A stretch of 64,000 nucleotides of DNA, taken from assembly GCF_046630445.1 (NCBI RefSeq), contig NC_092338.1, positions 339,039,001 to 339,103,000 on the forward strand, given 5' to 3'. The notes under the pieces are model-generated. The model saw only the letters and a list, made by a program, of their open reading frames with translations, did not search any database and was not told the DNA's origin. Position 1 is the first letter of the stretch. The number at the start of each line of letters is the position of its first letter. This document shows positions 11,072-24,100 of the stretch, piece after piece. This DNA comes from Rutidosis leptorrhynchoides (taxonomy: Eukaryota > Streptophyta > Magnoliopsida > Asterales > Asteraceae). Position numbers and translations under genes: made by a program.

Positions 11072-12168
11072 AATATTTTCAACATTAACAGTTTGTACAA
11101 AAGAACTTTTAATTACAATCTTCATGAAAATATATATACATATATATTTTCTTCAGATGTAACTATAGATTTAATGATTCAGAATGATATTAATCTCATT
11201 TGATTTATCGTTAGAACTAGAATACATAATCTCTAAAACATTTAGAGATTACTTAATCGTCATGAAGAATGAAGATAATCGATGTAGAACGATACGTAGA
11301 ACGATGATTATACTCGAGGTACAGAATGAGATGTTGAGGCATAGATTGTTGATGGTACTGGTGCTGTTACTGATGGTACTGTTGGTGCCGGTGATGTTGC
11401 TGAAGCTGGTACATTTTGCACCATATTCTCCAAATTTATTTTTCGAGCACGAAGTTTGTTGACTTCTTCTATTATTCCGAGATGATTGTCGGTTGGAACG
11501 AGCGAATGAATAAGGTTTAGAATTGTGGATAGAATATATAATCGTGTCGAGCTACTCTGGAAATGAAAGTGAAGATGGTGTTTTGAACTGGTTCACCGGT
11601 AAGTGCTTCAGGTTCTTCGCTAAGAGGTGAATTCGGTTGGTGGAAGGGATTTCCTTCTTCGCATCTCCATTGATTAAGTCGACTACGAACCCATCAGATG
11701 AATTAGGGATGACTGATTGGTTGATTCATTCTGGTGATGCTGATAGGTGAAACTCCATATCGGAAGGGATTCATCTCGTACGATCAGATGATGGATTTTC
11801 AATAAGAAATAGATTATAGGATGTAGATTAGTACCCTGCAATACATAATTTATATATGCATATATAATAATAAAATCCCATAAGTTACGGAAGAATCTAC
11901 GAAATCTGTCAGGCAAAGGTAACAATAACAGATATGCTAAGATATGAATTTTTGTCTATACACTATTCATGCAGTCAATGCAATAAGATGTGTCTAGACT
12001 AAGAATAATAAGCAGGTAATTTACTAAGGATGATAAGCAAATGATTTTCGGCAAAAATGATAAGCAAAACTTTTGACATGCAGACACGGTCGAAGTCCAG
12101 ACTCACTAATGCATCTCAACGACTTATCAGTTAGACACACTAATGCAGACCCGGTTCACTAAGACCAT

Positions 12169-12183
12169 CGCTCTGATACCAAC
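12169..12183 (-). other. Primer binding site, initiator tRNA-Met type
   Basis: Minus-strand GTTGGTATCAGAGCG directly follows the 5' LTR end. Confidence 0.8.
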
Positions 12184-15100
12184 TGAAAGGACCCGTCCTA
12201 ATACATCCGGACGAAGTCCATATCGATTATAAACGATTCACAATAGTTGATTACATCGCGAAGTACTTGACCTCTATATGATACATTTTACAAACATTGC
12301 ATTCGTTTTTAAAAGACAAACTTTCATTTACATCGACAGTTGACAGACATGCATACCATTTCATAATATATCCAACTATAATTGACTTAATAATAATCTT
12401 GATGAACTCAACGACTCGAATGCAACGTCTTTTGAAATATGTCATGAATGACTCCAAGTAATATCTTTTAAATGATCAAATGCACAGCGGAAGATTTCTT
12501 TCGTACCTGAGAATAAACATGCTTTCAAGTGTCAACCAAAAGGTTGGTGAGTTCATTAGTTTACCATAAATAATCATTTCATAATTTTAATAGACCACAA
12601 GATTTCATATTTCCATTTCTCATAAACATACGTCCCATGCATAGAGACAAAATATCATTCATATGGATTGAACACCTGGTAACCGACATTCACAATTTGC
12701 ATATAAGAATATCCCCATCATTCCGGGATCCTCCTTCGGACATGATATAAATTTCGAAGTACTAAAGTATCCGGTACTTTGGATGGGACTTGTTGGGCCC
12801 GATAGATCTATCTTTAGAGTTCGCGTCAATTAGGGTGTCTGTTCCCAAATTCTTAGATTACCAGACTAAAAGGGGCATATTCGATTTCGATCATTCAACC
12901 ATAGGATGTAGTTTCAATTACTTGTGTCTATTTCGTAAAAACATTTATAAAAATTGCGCATGTATTCTCAGCCCAAAAATATAAAGGGTAAAAAGGTAAA
13001 TGAAACTCACCTAATGTATTTTGTAGTAAAAATACATATAGCGACATTAAACAAGTGTTGGGTTGGCCTCGGATTCACGAACCTATATCATTCATATATA
13101 TATTAATACATATGCTTGTAATCGAACAAATATGTATATTATTAGTAATATAAGCTTTTATATCAATAACTTATATGTTTCATTATATTCATTTTATTGA
13201 TTTTAATAAATAAGATACTAATATAGTTCACTTTTGTGTTTTAAATATATTATTATATGAGTATCATTTGTTAGTTAATTTAATGAAAATATTAAGGTAT
13301 GGGTAATAATACTATTAAATTTAATATTAATAATAACGAAATTTTATATAAGATGATAAGTTTAATAATATTTATAATGTTAATGATAATGATACTACTT
13401 TGTTTTTAATAAAATTATAGTTTAAAATAATGATACCTCTAGTATTAACGATAACACTAATAATATTGATATTGTTAATAAAAAAAATAACCATTTTATT
13501 ACTAATAATAATGTTAGTAATGGTTCATTAATGATACTCTTAATAATAATAATAATAATATTCTTAATCATAATAATTCCTATATTCATATTAATAATAC
13601 TAATAATAACATTAATAATACTACTTATGATAAATGCTTATTAATAACAAAACTGATGATATCATTATTTATACTACTAATCTTATTACTAATTTTGATA
13701 GTAATATTAATTACTTAACAGCAAAAATAAACAACAATAATATTATCAATAATAATTATAAGGAAATAATATTAATAATAATTATAATAAAATTATACCT
13801 CACAATATTCGGCCTAAGAAAAAAAATAGTGCCCGTGCCAAGACTCGAACCCATGACCTCCCGATCACCGACTAACACTCCCAACCACTCGGCCATTTAT
13901 GTTTTTCTGGAATAAAATCCCCTTTCAATTAATATAACCCGTAATCAGTTCTATGCCCAACTTCATCTTCTTCAATAACCCATTTAACTTGAATTCATAC
14001 CGTTCAATATCGAAATCCTCTGACTTGTTTTAGATATCGAAAACGAACTATCAATAATATGTAACAACTCTGAATTGAATTAACAGAAAAATAAATGAAA
14101 AAAAATATATATAGAAACAGCTATCTCGCTGTTGTTCGACGAGTATAAACAAAAACAAAAAAAAATGATTTTTAGATTGAGAGTGTTATAAACAAAAATC
14201 ATAATACGAAACGTGTTTCAAATCCCTCCTATAAACTATAGAAATTATTAATTTAAACGGAAATTACCTCTAAACCTTCAATTCGATCGAAGAACAAATG
14301 TTTGACCTTTTACTCACGAACTTTGACCCAAAAATTCAGAGTTGATTTAATGATTTGGGGTTTGATAATTTACAAAAAGTTTGAGTGCATGATTCCTAAC
14401 ACAACTGCAAATTCCAGTTTTTGAAATTGATACGAATTTTTGCATGTGATAAAAAAAAAATAAAAAATAAAAAAAAAACTTATATTACAGAGGTGCTAAA
14501 AAAAATAATAATAATATATCTATTCTATTTCTGCTGCAATTCTTGTTTTTAGTTTTTGTAATATAACTGATTGAATGGGATTTATATAGATCAAATAGTT
14601 TTGCAGTTGAATAATAGAGGACAAAGGTTCACAAGCCAAATAGACAAGCAGAGAAAAAAAAATGGATACTGATAATTGATTCAGCGTAATGTGTGTCTTT
14701 ATATATATATATATATATTTATTTAATTAATATAAATAATCAATAATTATATTATTAATATTGTTAACAAATAAAAAAAATATATATATATCCAAATAAG
14801 ACTAATAGAAAATATTAATAATAAAAATATCAAAATAATACTAATAATAATATTAGTAATATTGATAATAACTTGTATCCTAGTAATAATAAGAATAATA
14901 AACTTTAATAATAATGATTCGTTATTGATAATTGGTAGTAAAAATATATCTAATAATAATACTACTAATAATAAAGATATAACAAACTTACATGTTTTAA
15001 TTCTTTATATCTATATATTATATATTATAATAATATTAATAATACATATATTAATATTTAATGATAATAGTGAAAATAATAATAATAGTATTAGTATAAC

Positions 15101-15693
15101 ATTTATATTTTGATATATTAATATTATGTATTATGTATCATTTAATACTTATATAATAACATATATTTTATATTTATACATTTTATCGATATGCATATAA
15201 TAATATTTTTTTTGTTTATACATCATATACATATTCAAATTACTATATATAATCATGTTTTATATTAAATAGATAATTATTTTAATTATATATATATTGA
15301 AACAGATAAACTCAAAGTATACATTACATATTTAACATTGTATTAACGTTGATCAATTAAGTTCGAAATCTTTTACATTTAATATACCCTATATGTTTGA
15401 CATAATAAGTTTTTAGTTATTTTAAATTATATTTTATAATAGCTAAATCACCTAATAGTTCATTAATATATTTAATTTATTATGTATAATTATTTACATA
15501 TATACATTTACCTATATATGCATTTCAGTTTACAATTAAAGGTTCGTGAATCGTCGGGAATAGTCAAAGGGTATTTGCATAATTGTAAACACTTTAAAAT
15601 TTTTGAGATTCAACATTACAGACTTTGCTCATCGTGTCGAAATCATATAGAGATTAAAGTTTAAATTTGGTCGGAAATTCCCGGGTCGTCACA
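12184..15693 (-). repeat. 5' LTR of the non-autonomous element
   Basis: A 3510 bp copy of the LTR at 4287-7841. Most of the 45 bp length difference comes from the TA microsatellite, which is nearly absent here (about 14104-14113). Confidence 0.9.
13819..13897 (-). other. tRNA-like Pol III promoter module, second LTR copy
   Basis: Same module as at 5918-5995: A-box-like at 13883-13895, B-box-like at 13841-13851, T8 terminator at 13819-13826. The boxes are unchanged between the two LTRs. Confidence 0.5.
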
Positions 15694-15698
15694 GATAA

Positions 15699-15850
15699 GC
15701 AATAGCATACAGCGAGTTCACATAGCAGTAAGAGTAAGCAGTAGCATGCAGCAGATCATACAGCAATAGAAGTAAGCAGTGGCATGCAGTAGTAGTAAGC
15801 AGTAACATGCAGTAATATAACATAGTAGCATGCAGCGGTCCGCAGAAACA
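15699..15850. repeat. Short tandem repeats in leader of the old element
   Basis: Imperfect repeats of a roughly 20 bp AGTAAGCAGTAGCATGCAG-like unit. Similar units sit left of the nested insertion (about 4225-4280), as expected if the nested element landed inside this array. Confidence 0.55.
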
Positions 15851-15956
15851 GGTAAACAAGCAAGTTGTAGATTAGTCCTATTAGTGAATCATACTTGGTC
15901 CGGTCTAGACTCACTAATGCAACCTAATTCCCTATAACCTATGTTCTGATACCAAA

Positions 15957-18863
15957 TGTGACGCCCCGTACAAAATCATCATGTACGATTCGTCAACAAC
16001 AGGATCTTTACACGGTTGAATACTACATGCTGTTTGAAAACCAGTTTGCATTCATAAAAACATAGCGTTTTACAAAAGATAACGTGACACAGAGGTCATT
16101 ACAAAGCCATTATTCAAATAACATAAGTTGCGAATGCAAATTAAAAGTTTCATGATTGAGACATCTCTAAGTTATGCAGCGGTTATCTAACACATCAGGT
16201 CCTTAACAGCAAGTCTAAACAGCATGACAGCAAGTCTAACAGCGGAAACAACAAACCTCTAAGCACCTGAGAAAACATGCTTAAAAACGTCAACAATAAT
16301 GTTGGTGAGCTATAGTTTAGGTTGCAACAGTAATGTAAGATTGACCACGAGATTTCAATGTTTCAAAACAGTATGAAAAGTATATGTATAACCATGGGCA
16401 CATGGTAACTAGACTTAACGTAAATATAAATATCACCCCCTGAAAGTACACCTGGCGATTGCGTATGTCCTCGAAGTATTAAACACCCGTTAAATGCTAG
16501 CGCGACTAGTCCGAGTGGGGATGTCAAACCCTATGGATCCATATCTAAGATTCGCGTCTACCGGTTCAAAAACCAATAGTTAAACGTTACCGTGCTAAGG
16601 GGAAAGTTTATGCCGTTATATAACCCACACATATGTAAAGTTTAAGTACTCGTGTCAAATAAGTAAAACATAAAAAGGCGCATGTATTCTCAGTCCCAAA
16701 AATAGTATAAGTAAAAAGGGAAGCTATAACTCACAGTGATAAAAGCGGTAAAGTCGGTAATGAAAGTATGCAAGTAGTAAGTTGGTCCGAAAGGTCGTCA
16801 ACCTAAATCAAAGGTTACTAGGTCAGTAGATTGTCTTTATAAGTTCTAATAGTGCATAAAATAAGTTTAAGTGTCATCATCATCATCGTTCATCATCATA
16901 AAAACTAAGTTTGACAAGAATAGAGATCAAAACAATAGGCTGATTCGGTCAGCTGTTACGACCTCTACGTAAATCGAAAAGAAGCATAATCATTGGCTAT
17001 GGCTCCGTATATGAGTCCCCTAGTTCCTGACCAGTTTCCAGAACCAAACTCATCTTCGTTTGACCGTGGCGATGGTTTAAGTGCGAGTAGGTCAGAAATT
17101 TCAGCACAACGTTAATAGGGTGTAATGACTTTCGGAAGGCCATAAATCCTAAACCGTAACTCGGATTAAGACGAGGTCTAAACGGAAAATTATCTACTTG
17201 AACTGAACTAACTGAAAATAAACTTTACAGTAGCCTAGGTGATCTGATCAGATACGAAAAACAGTAGGTAAGGTGCTCCGGTGGGATTCTTAGTACTTGA
17301 TGCTCATCACGGTTCTCATCCTTGATGCTTGTAGCTTCAAGTGTACAACTAGTTGATGGGTTATCATCACCTTGACCAAGATTCTACCATCAACACACAA
17401 TATGTTAAGACCAAGTAAGAACACAACTCATTTAAGAGTCTTAGATGGATGATGAACCAAGGTTACATCATATCCTTAGTCTTAACACAATTACAAGTTA
17501 CATTTACAACTAAAGCTACAAACTTTACTTCAATTAAGCAAGTATGAACATAATCTAAGTCAAATGAAGTGATGGAACCCTAAGCTAGAGAGCTTGGATC
17601 TCTTTCACACAAGTTATAAGGTCACAAAGCTAGAAAGCTTGAACCTTTAGTGTTCTTGAAGAACTTGAAGCATAAAGCTTAGATCTTTAAGTTACATGAA
17701 GACCATAAACAAAAGTTTTGATCTTTATAACAAAATAATGAGATCATAAGTTAGAAAACTTAGATCCATCAAAAGATATGAATATTCAAGCTAGAAAGCT
17801 TACATCTTGGTTGTTCTTGAAGATCTTGAAGCATAAAGCTTGGATCTTTAAGTTACATGAAGATTACAAACACAAGTTTGAATCTTTATAATAAAATAAC
17901 ATGATTTAAAGTTAAAAGATATAGATCTACAAAGTGGGTGAAGATTCAAAGCTAGAAAGCTTGAATCTTCCATGTTCTTGAAGGATTCAAATCCATGTTT
18001 GAATCTACAAGATGTAATCAAGATCAAAGCTAAAAAGCTAGACCCATGATGATGATGATGATGAATTTGTGAAGATGAGAAGGAGAAGAAGAAGAAGAGA
18101 AATTCAAAATACTTACACTTTTTAGAGAGAGAAAGACTAGAGAGAGAATTAGAGAGTGAGTGTGTGTGAAATGCAAATGAGAGCAAGTGTAAAATGAATG
18201 GATTAAGGCTTGTATTTATAGATGGTGAGGAGGTGGTGGTGGTGTTAAAAACGTGGGAACATGGGGGGAACAAAGGGGACAACTTTTTGTTTTTTGGTTA
18301 ATGGTTGTCTAAAGTTGGTGCTTATGTTAGGATCCCATGCAACATTAAGGATAATACTTGACATAAATGCTAGCATGTTCCCTCTAATAAATGGGCATTT
18401 GTCTTACATATTAATGGGTTACTAGCTAATATTAATTGGGCTAATTAAATAGTCCACTAACTAGTGTAGGGTGGGCTAAGGCCCAACAAGGTAGAAAGTC
18501 CAACAAGACTAACTAGTAAGCATAAGTAAATTACTATGCGTAATTAAGCATCCAAAAACCCAAGTAATTATTATTATAAAATAATAATTAAGATTTCGTA
18601 GTCATAATATTCCGATTACGACAAAAGTTAAACGTGTACGCAGTACGCAGTTTGTTCGAAACGTCAAGTGACACTAACGGTCATAAAGGCTTCCGGTGAT
18701 CAAGTTAAGTATCCTACGTACTTAAAGGCACGTTTTAACATATAAATGAAAGTAAACCACGTGTATTAAGATTTCAGAGTATAAGATAGCACAGTACGCA
18801 CCAATACGCAGTTTCGCGAAAGCATAAAGCACAAAAGCAAGTCGAAAAAACCGGGTCGTTACA
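15957..18863 (-). repeat. 5' LTR of the old Tekay-like element
   Basis: The ends are TGTGACGCCCCGTAC and CCGGGTCGTTACA (plus-strand reading). A PBS-like sequence (minus TTTGGTATCAGAA) abuts the left side. Minus-strand TATAAATA at 18213-18220 is a good U3 TATA box. The part around 17270-18060 holds imperfect repeats of AAGCTAGAAAGCTTGAA-type units. A second, partial LTR of this family is at 34788-35307. Confidence 0.85.
18213..18220 (-). promoter_or_regulatory. LTR TATA box
   Basis: TATAAATA on the minus strand in the 5' LTR, in the orientation expected for element transcription. Confidence 0.5.
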
Positions 18864-18974
18864 ATTATACAATTTAGATGCCTGGGATGGTGGTACTGGC
18901 GACTCCATACCTGCGTTAAACCGGCGTCGGAGCTCGGCGTTGCTCTCCGCCGTTGGCTGGGCGAAGTTGAACAT
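18864..18974 (-). pseudogene. Possible host coding exon cut by an LTR insertion
   Basis: Reading minus from an ATG at 18974, about 37 codons stay open up to the LTR edge, with protein-like, GC-richer composition (starts MFNFAQPTAESNAELRRRF). The frame then runs into LTR sequence. The richness in E, R, P and S differs from the AT-rich surroundings. I do not recognise the protein. The remainder would lie beyond the left end of the old element, outside the window. Confidence 0.3.
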
Positions 18975-20125
18975 GTGAGTTTTATTTTTTTTCTTTTATC
19001 TCTTATTTTTTTTCTTTTTCTTTATTTTCTTTCTTTTTTTTTTCCTTTTAGTTTGCAGGTTGAAATGAAGGATAGGATAAGGATGATAATTTGCATGTTG
19101 AAATGAAGAGAGAAGAAGAGGAGGAAAGAGGCGTGTATCATTTTTTTTTTTTTTTAAGTATTATCATTAAAATTGGGGGCTGATTTCAAATTTAACTTGG
19201 GTCAAATATGAGCCAAATATTATAAAAAATTGGGCCATAATTGTTTGATAAATAAATAAATAATGCTAATGATATTCTTTTATTTTCAATATTTGTTATA
19301 AAAAATAATGATTTAATAAATAAAGAATAATTTAAAATGAATTAAATAATTATAATTAGATAAAATTAGAATTAATAAAATATTAAATAAATAATGAATT
19401 AGTCACTGAAATTAGACACTGAATGATTTCTCCTATTATGGCTTCAGTGCTAGATTTCAGTGTCTTCAGAGACACTGAAATTAGACACCGAGTTCGGTAT
19501 CTAGACTCCTAGTGCTCTTATATTTTTCGAAATGACAAAATACCAAAATGTCTATAAAAGACATATAAAGACCTTGATGTGCCTATAGTGTCTTTCAAAA
19601 GAAATTAATGACGACATATGGGGCGGATCTATGTTGACCAGTGGGGTCACATGATATCACTAATTTAAAAAAAATTAACATAAAATTTCTTTTAAATTGT
19701 ATAGAACACCACTAAATTTAACTGCAGGACTTCATATATTTTTCAAATTTATAGTTTTTCTTTTTAAATTGTATTAAACACTAATAATTTAATTAATTGG
19801 ACCACATGTATTTTTTAAAATCTGTAGAGAACTCCATTAAATTATAATTCTTAAATCGCCACTAACTACATACTGTAGTGACCGGTCTAAGAATCAAAAC
19901 AAAAAAAATAAAGATGAAATACAATTGGCCAAAAAAAATCCGTATGTCGATAACAAATCATATGAAAAGGCATTTGTGTAATTTACACCGAATTAGAATT
20001 AAAATTAAAATTAAAAACTAAAAACTAAAACACACATGTAACACAAGCTAATCAAAATCCATCACCCACCCCTGTTTGTCCTTTAAATTTACCTGCAAAA
20101 CGAACCAAATCACCTATCATCAGTG
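18975..20125. other. AT-rich intergenic region
   Basis: T-rich tracts (18980-19050, 19140-19155) and AT-rich DNA. A clean hairpin is at 19455-19480, with related CACTGAAATTAGACAC strings around 19397 and 19474. No gene seen. Confidence 0.5.
19455..19480. repeat. Perfect 11-bp hairpin
   Basis: TTTCAGTGTCT, a 4-base spacer, then AGACACTGAAA. Possibly part of a small foldback or MITE remnant. Confidence 0.7.
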
Positions 20126-20133
20126 CCACGTGG
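20126..20133. promoter_or_regulatory. G-box upstream of the IQM gene
   Basis: The perfect palindrome CCACGTGG lies about 1 kb upstream of the coding start. It is the core bound by plant bZIP and bHLH factors in light, ABA and stress responses. With a 5' UTR intron assumed, it falls in the likely proximal promoter. Confidence 0.4.
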
Positions 20134-20385
20134 TTGGAACCACTCTATTTGTCCATCTATTATTGTATCCCATTGCCCTAAATTCACCTTCATCATCATA
20201 GATATCACTTACAGGTAACACACATTAATTGCCCAACTGTATCCATTCATGTGTGTCAGACAAAAAAAAAAAAAAAAGTGAGAGCCTATTGTCCATTCTC
20301 ATCACTATCCTTCGTATTATTACCTTCATTTGTTTCATTCAATTGTGAAATATCTCAAATAAAGGAATACCCATTAGCCAAATAA

Positions 20386-20994
20386 GGTAATTAATTGTGC
20401 ATTACAGCTTATGATGATTTAATAGTCAGCTTTTGAAATGGGTGTTAAAAAGTTTGCATTTTGTCATATGGGTTTTGTTTGTTTCACATTTTACAATAGT
20501 GGGGTTTCATAATCTTGAGTCATAATTGAAATTTCAAATGGGTGATCAAAATCTTTCATTTGGTTCATGGGTTCTTGATGGTTAGTCACAAAGTTTGCTA
20601 ATTTATTACTTACTGGATGTATCCTCTGTTTTATGTCTGTTGATCACACCAGATTATAGATATAGTCATATAGTGTATGTATATCTTGTTTTGTAATTAC
20701 CATTGTAGCTAGTAAAAGCTAAATCTCCCAACTTTTTAGCATCAACACTTTTACTATCATGTACATTTGATAAATTTTATTTCATTCAGTTATCAGTCAT
20801 ATTTATTGGTTGTTAAGCATGCAATTTAAAAAATAAATATCAATTTAGCTGGGCCAATAAGGTAATGAATTTAGTGAGGGGGAACAGAGATATGTATGTT
20901 TCACCTAACATTATTTAATTATGTGCTACCTTGAAAGTTGACATTGAATAACACTTAATTATTTGTTTAAATGTGTTTTTCTTCCATGTGTAGG
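20386..20994 (+). other. Probable intron in the 5' UTR of the IQM gene
   Basis: Candidate donor AAATAAG/GTAATTAATT near 20386 and acceptor CATGTGTAG/GTTGAAC near 20994, with a T-rich stretch before the acceptor. This is inferred from splice signals only. Confidence 0.3.
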
Positions 20995-21113
20995 TTGAAC
21001 AAAAGTTTGCTGATCTCAAACATACCTAAAACCTCAATTTGTTTATGCAAATAATAATATATTTGTCACACTCATTTGTAAATTTTAATGACTTGAGACG
21101 CCGTATATCAGTG

Positions 21114-21164
21114 ATGAAATCGGTGATCCCAGAAGATGGTTATTTGGGTATGTTTAACCTTTAA
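21114..21164 (+). CDS. 16-codon upstream ORF of the IQM gene
   Basis: ATG at 21114 to TAA at 21162, ending 10 bases before the preferred main start at 21175 and in a different frame. If 21136 were the main start, the uORF would overlap it. It could dampen translation of the main frame. Confidence 0.25.
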   Translation: MKSVIPEDGYLGMFNL

Positions 21165-21174
21165 CGATAACGAA

Positions 21175-24100
21175 ATGGAAACTATACTTCACATTGATGC
21201 TTCTTCTACAAAAGACGAATGTTCGAACATAGTTAGGCCTGAATCTCCATTGCCTAAGCCTCTTACAGATCATCATCATCTTGCAGCATTAAAACTTCAG
21301 AAAACGTATAAAAGTTTCAGAACCAGAAGACAATTAGCTGATTGTGCAATACTTGTTGAGCATAGATGGTTCGTACCTTTGATTTATTTACTGCAGTGTG
21401 TATAGATCAATGTGTATATATAGAGGATGAGGTTTTTTAGTAAATTATTGAAGGTTTTTCAACTTTTTTGTTATGCAGGTGGAAGTTATTGGATTTTGCA
21501 GTGCTTAAGTGCAGCTCAGTTTCGTTCTTTGAAATTGAAAAGCGGGAAACTGCTGTTTCACGTTGGTCAAGAGCAAGAACCAGAGCCGCAAAGGTACATA
21601 CTTCCTAATGGTGTAAATTTTGATCATTTTTATGAACGGGTCAATTTGGGTTATGTTTCATGTCTAATGGGTCAATCATGTAAAAATAACTTGTAAGGAA
21701 ATACTCCGTAGCTGATAAAGAAACATGCCAAAAGTCACACAAAGTGTACTTTTTAATGGATAAAAGAAAAGATAAAAGCTCCCAAATTGTCTTATTAAAG
21801 CTTAGATTATTATTGAAATAGTATTGTTCATATATAGGATCTAATTTTCTTGGATGAAATTGTTTCGGGTCAATCCAACTTGACCCCGAAAACGTTAATT
21901 TTGTGACTCATTACCCATTTTGCCACCTGTAATATATTTCTTGACATAATGCACTCGGTGCATCTTGTAGAGCACGTTAGCTTATGAGTTTCGATTACAG
22001 GTTGGAAAAGGCTTGTCACAACATGCAAAGGCATGCAAACTTGCATTACAACATTGGCTCGAGGCAGTATGTATTTTCACTCTTTAAAACTTGAATTACG
22101 TTTGTGATTAAATATAACGATTAAAATTCATTTTTATGGAAACAGATAGATCCACGACATCGCTATGGCCATAATCTTCATTTTTATTATGTCAAATGGC
22201 TACATTGCCAAAGTATACAACCTTTTTTCTATTGGTAAGATTGAGTTTGACTGATCATAAATACTGCAAAAGGTGGCAATTTTGACTCATTTGCTTATGA
22301 ATGGTTGGTTTCGGCTGTGTATTATCTTAAATGAATCAAATTAAAAAAATAAAATAAAAATGAAGGGGTCAAATGGGTTGAAACCTAAAAGTCGGATAGA
22401 GTAATTCTTTATACATGTAACCTGCTTAACCATTTTATTCAAAGATTTGGATCAAAAGTGTTATAATAGTGTTTCTGTAATCTCATTTGAAACATTTATT
22501 ATTGGATTTTCTAACGACGGCCCTTAGGGTTGTCGTTAGAAAAACCATTTATTATTTAATGCTGTTTTGAAAAGAAAAAAATGTATTTGTGAATCAACCA
22601 AACCGCTCACCCCGTTTTGACCCATACAATAACATAATTTGTTTCAACCTACGCTTTTGACCCATTACCCAACTTGACCCTCCATTATCCCACCTCTAGA
22701 TAACGCATATCACGTTGACTAAAGTGTGTACTTTATGACACAATCTTAGGCTTGACATAGGGGAAGGGAAAGAAGTAAGTCTTGAAAGATGTCCTCGTTT
22801 AAAGCTTCAACAACAATGCATCAAGTATCTAAGTCCCGTAAGTTATATAAAATTCGTTCATGTAGGTTTCATTTCTTTAAGCAATATATAATAAAGCTGG
22901 CGTAAAAATTATACCTTTATTCTTTTTAATTTCAGATAGAACGTGAGGCTTATGAAGCTACGTTGGAGGATGGGAAACTCATTTACAAACTGAGCAGGCA
23001 GCTTATTGATACAAGAACGGGTCCCGCCAAAGCCAAGTGGATATTTGTTCTCAGTACATCAAATATTTTGTACGTTGGGATGAAAAACAAAGGCAAATTT
23101 CAACATTCGAGTTTTCTGGCTGGTGGAGCTACATTGTCTGCGGGACAATTAGTGGTTATAGATGGGATCCTAAAGGTATGAATATAGATGGCAAAATGGG
23201 TGGGTTGGCAAACGGGTGAATCTTTGGTACTGTTTAGACGGGTCAGGCACTTTTGTATAATATTCGTGTTTTTTTTATTTAATAAAAATATCTAGTGGGT
23301 TTTAAGCATTAAGCGTAGTCGTTGGGGACATTATATGCATCTGACCCGTTTTAGTTGTAAGCTAAATATGTTTACTTTACCCGTATTACTCCTTATAGAT
23401 TGCGATCGCCCATCTTACCATACAATTAAAACCTTCTAGCTCTTTGAGATTGTTTCAAAGCATAATCTTGAAATGTTAATATTAATTTCGCCAAGTCGAT
23501 AGGCTGTCTGGCCTCACAGTGGACATTATCTACCAACTGAAGAAAACTTTGAAGCCTTCATGTCGTTTCTTGAGCAACGCCATATTGATGTCCAAAATGT
23601 CAAGGTATGGATACTGTGTTAAATATACTTTCTATTTATCTAGAATATTTATCCTATAACTAATGTTGTAAACGGCGGCTGTTTTGACCTAATCGACTAG
23701 TTGGTTTGGTAACTAAACCGTCTCGTATCGCCCAAAAACACGTCTAATTAGTCGGTCAATGCTAAAAATTCAGGTTTAAGGGTATGTTTGGATGACAGCT
23801 TATGAGAGCTTAAGCTTATGATTTTTATAAGCTACAAATCATAAGCTTTGTTTGGCATACACAAAAATTTAGAGCTTATGGAAAAAAGAAGCTCTGGAAA
23901 ATTAAGCTTCTAGAACAAGCTTTTAAGAAATAGTAGAGCTTATATGATGTTATGATTACTAAAATACCATTTATTTTATTATTTTAAATGTTTTATTTGA
24001 GTCCTTTTAAGACAATTCACAACTATAAGCTCAAGCTCCAGCTACTTACCAAACACTTATAAAAAATAAGAAGTTCCAGCTTCCAGCTCCAATTATAATC

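Larger units (their letters stand above)
8456..12168 (-). other. Noncoding internal region of the non-autonomous element
   Basis: No gag, protease, RT or integrase similarity was seen. It contains the 310 bp duplication (about 8960-9550), LTR-like DNA, the internal polypurine tract, and GCGATAAATAAA-type short repeats at about 10640-10760. Short open frames (such as 11683-11925 minus) match nothing recognised. The last 100 bp before the PBS match the leader of the element at 47962-61045. Confidence 0.5.
4287..15693 (-). mobile_element. Complete non-autonomous Tekay-like LTR retrotransposon
   Basis: The flanks are GATAA (4282-4286) and GATAA (15694-15698), a 5 bp target duplication. The LTRs are 4287-7841 and 12184-15693, beginning TGAAAGGACCC and ending GGGTCGTCACA. 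The PBS at 12169-12183 (minus-strand GTTGGTATCAGAGCG, initiator tRNA-Met type) fixes the orientation as minus. A polypurine tract abuts the other LTR at 7842. The 4.3 kb internal region has no gag or pol, so it must depend on proteins from a relative. The LTRs differ at many single bases and in a TA microsatellite, so this insertion is older than the one at 47962-61045. Confidence 0.9.
1..18863 (-). mobile_element. Decayed Tekay-like Ty3/gypsy element, 3' end outside window
   Basis: Transcription would run from the 5' LTR at 15957-18863 towards coordinate 1. A tRNA-iMet type primer binding site abuts the LTR at about 15944-15956. The internal region, split by a nested element at 4287-15693, shows relics of protease (about 2490-2790) and integrase (about 2230-2480) that align by eye with the intact element at 51239-55851. 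RT and RNase H are missing between them. No long reading frame remains. The 3' LTR must lie left of the window. The Tekay assignment rests on similarity to the chromodomain element further right. Confidence 0.65.

Noticed and set aside
17848-18282. 144-codon open frame on the minus strand in the old LTR
   Set aside because: Low-complexity Ser/Phe/His-rich translation of repeats inside a noncoding LTR, just downstream of its TATA box. No protein-like pattern.
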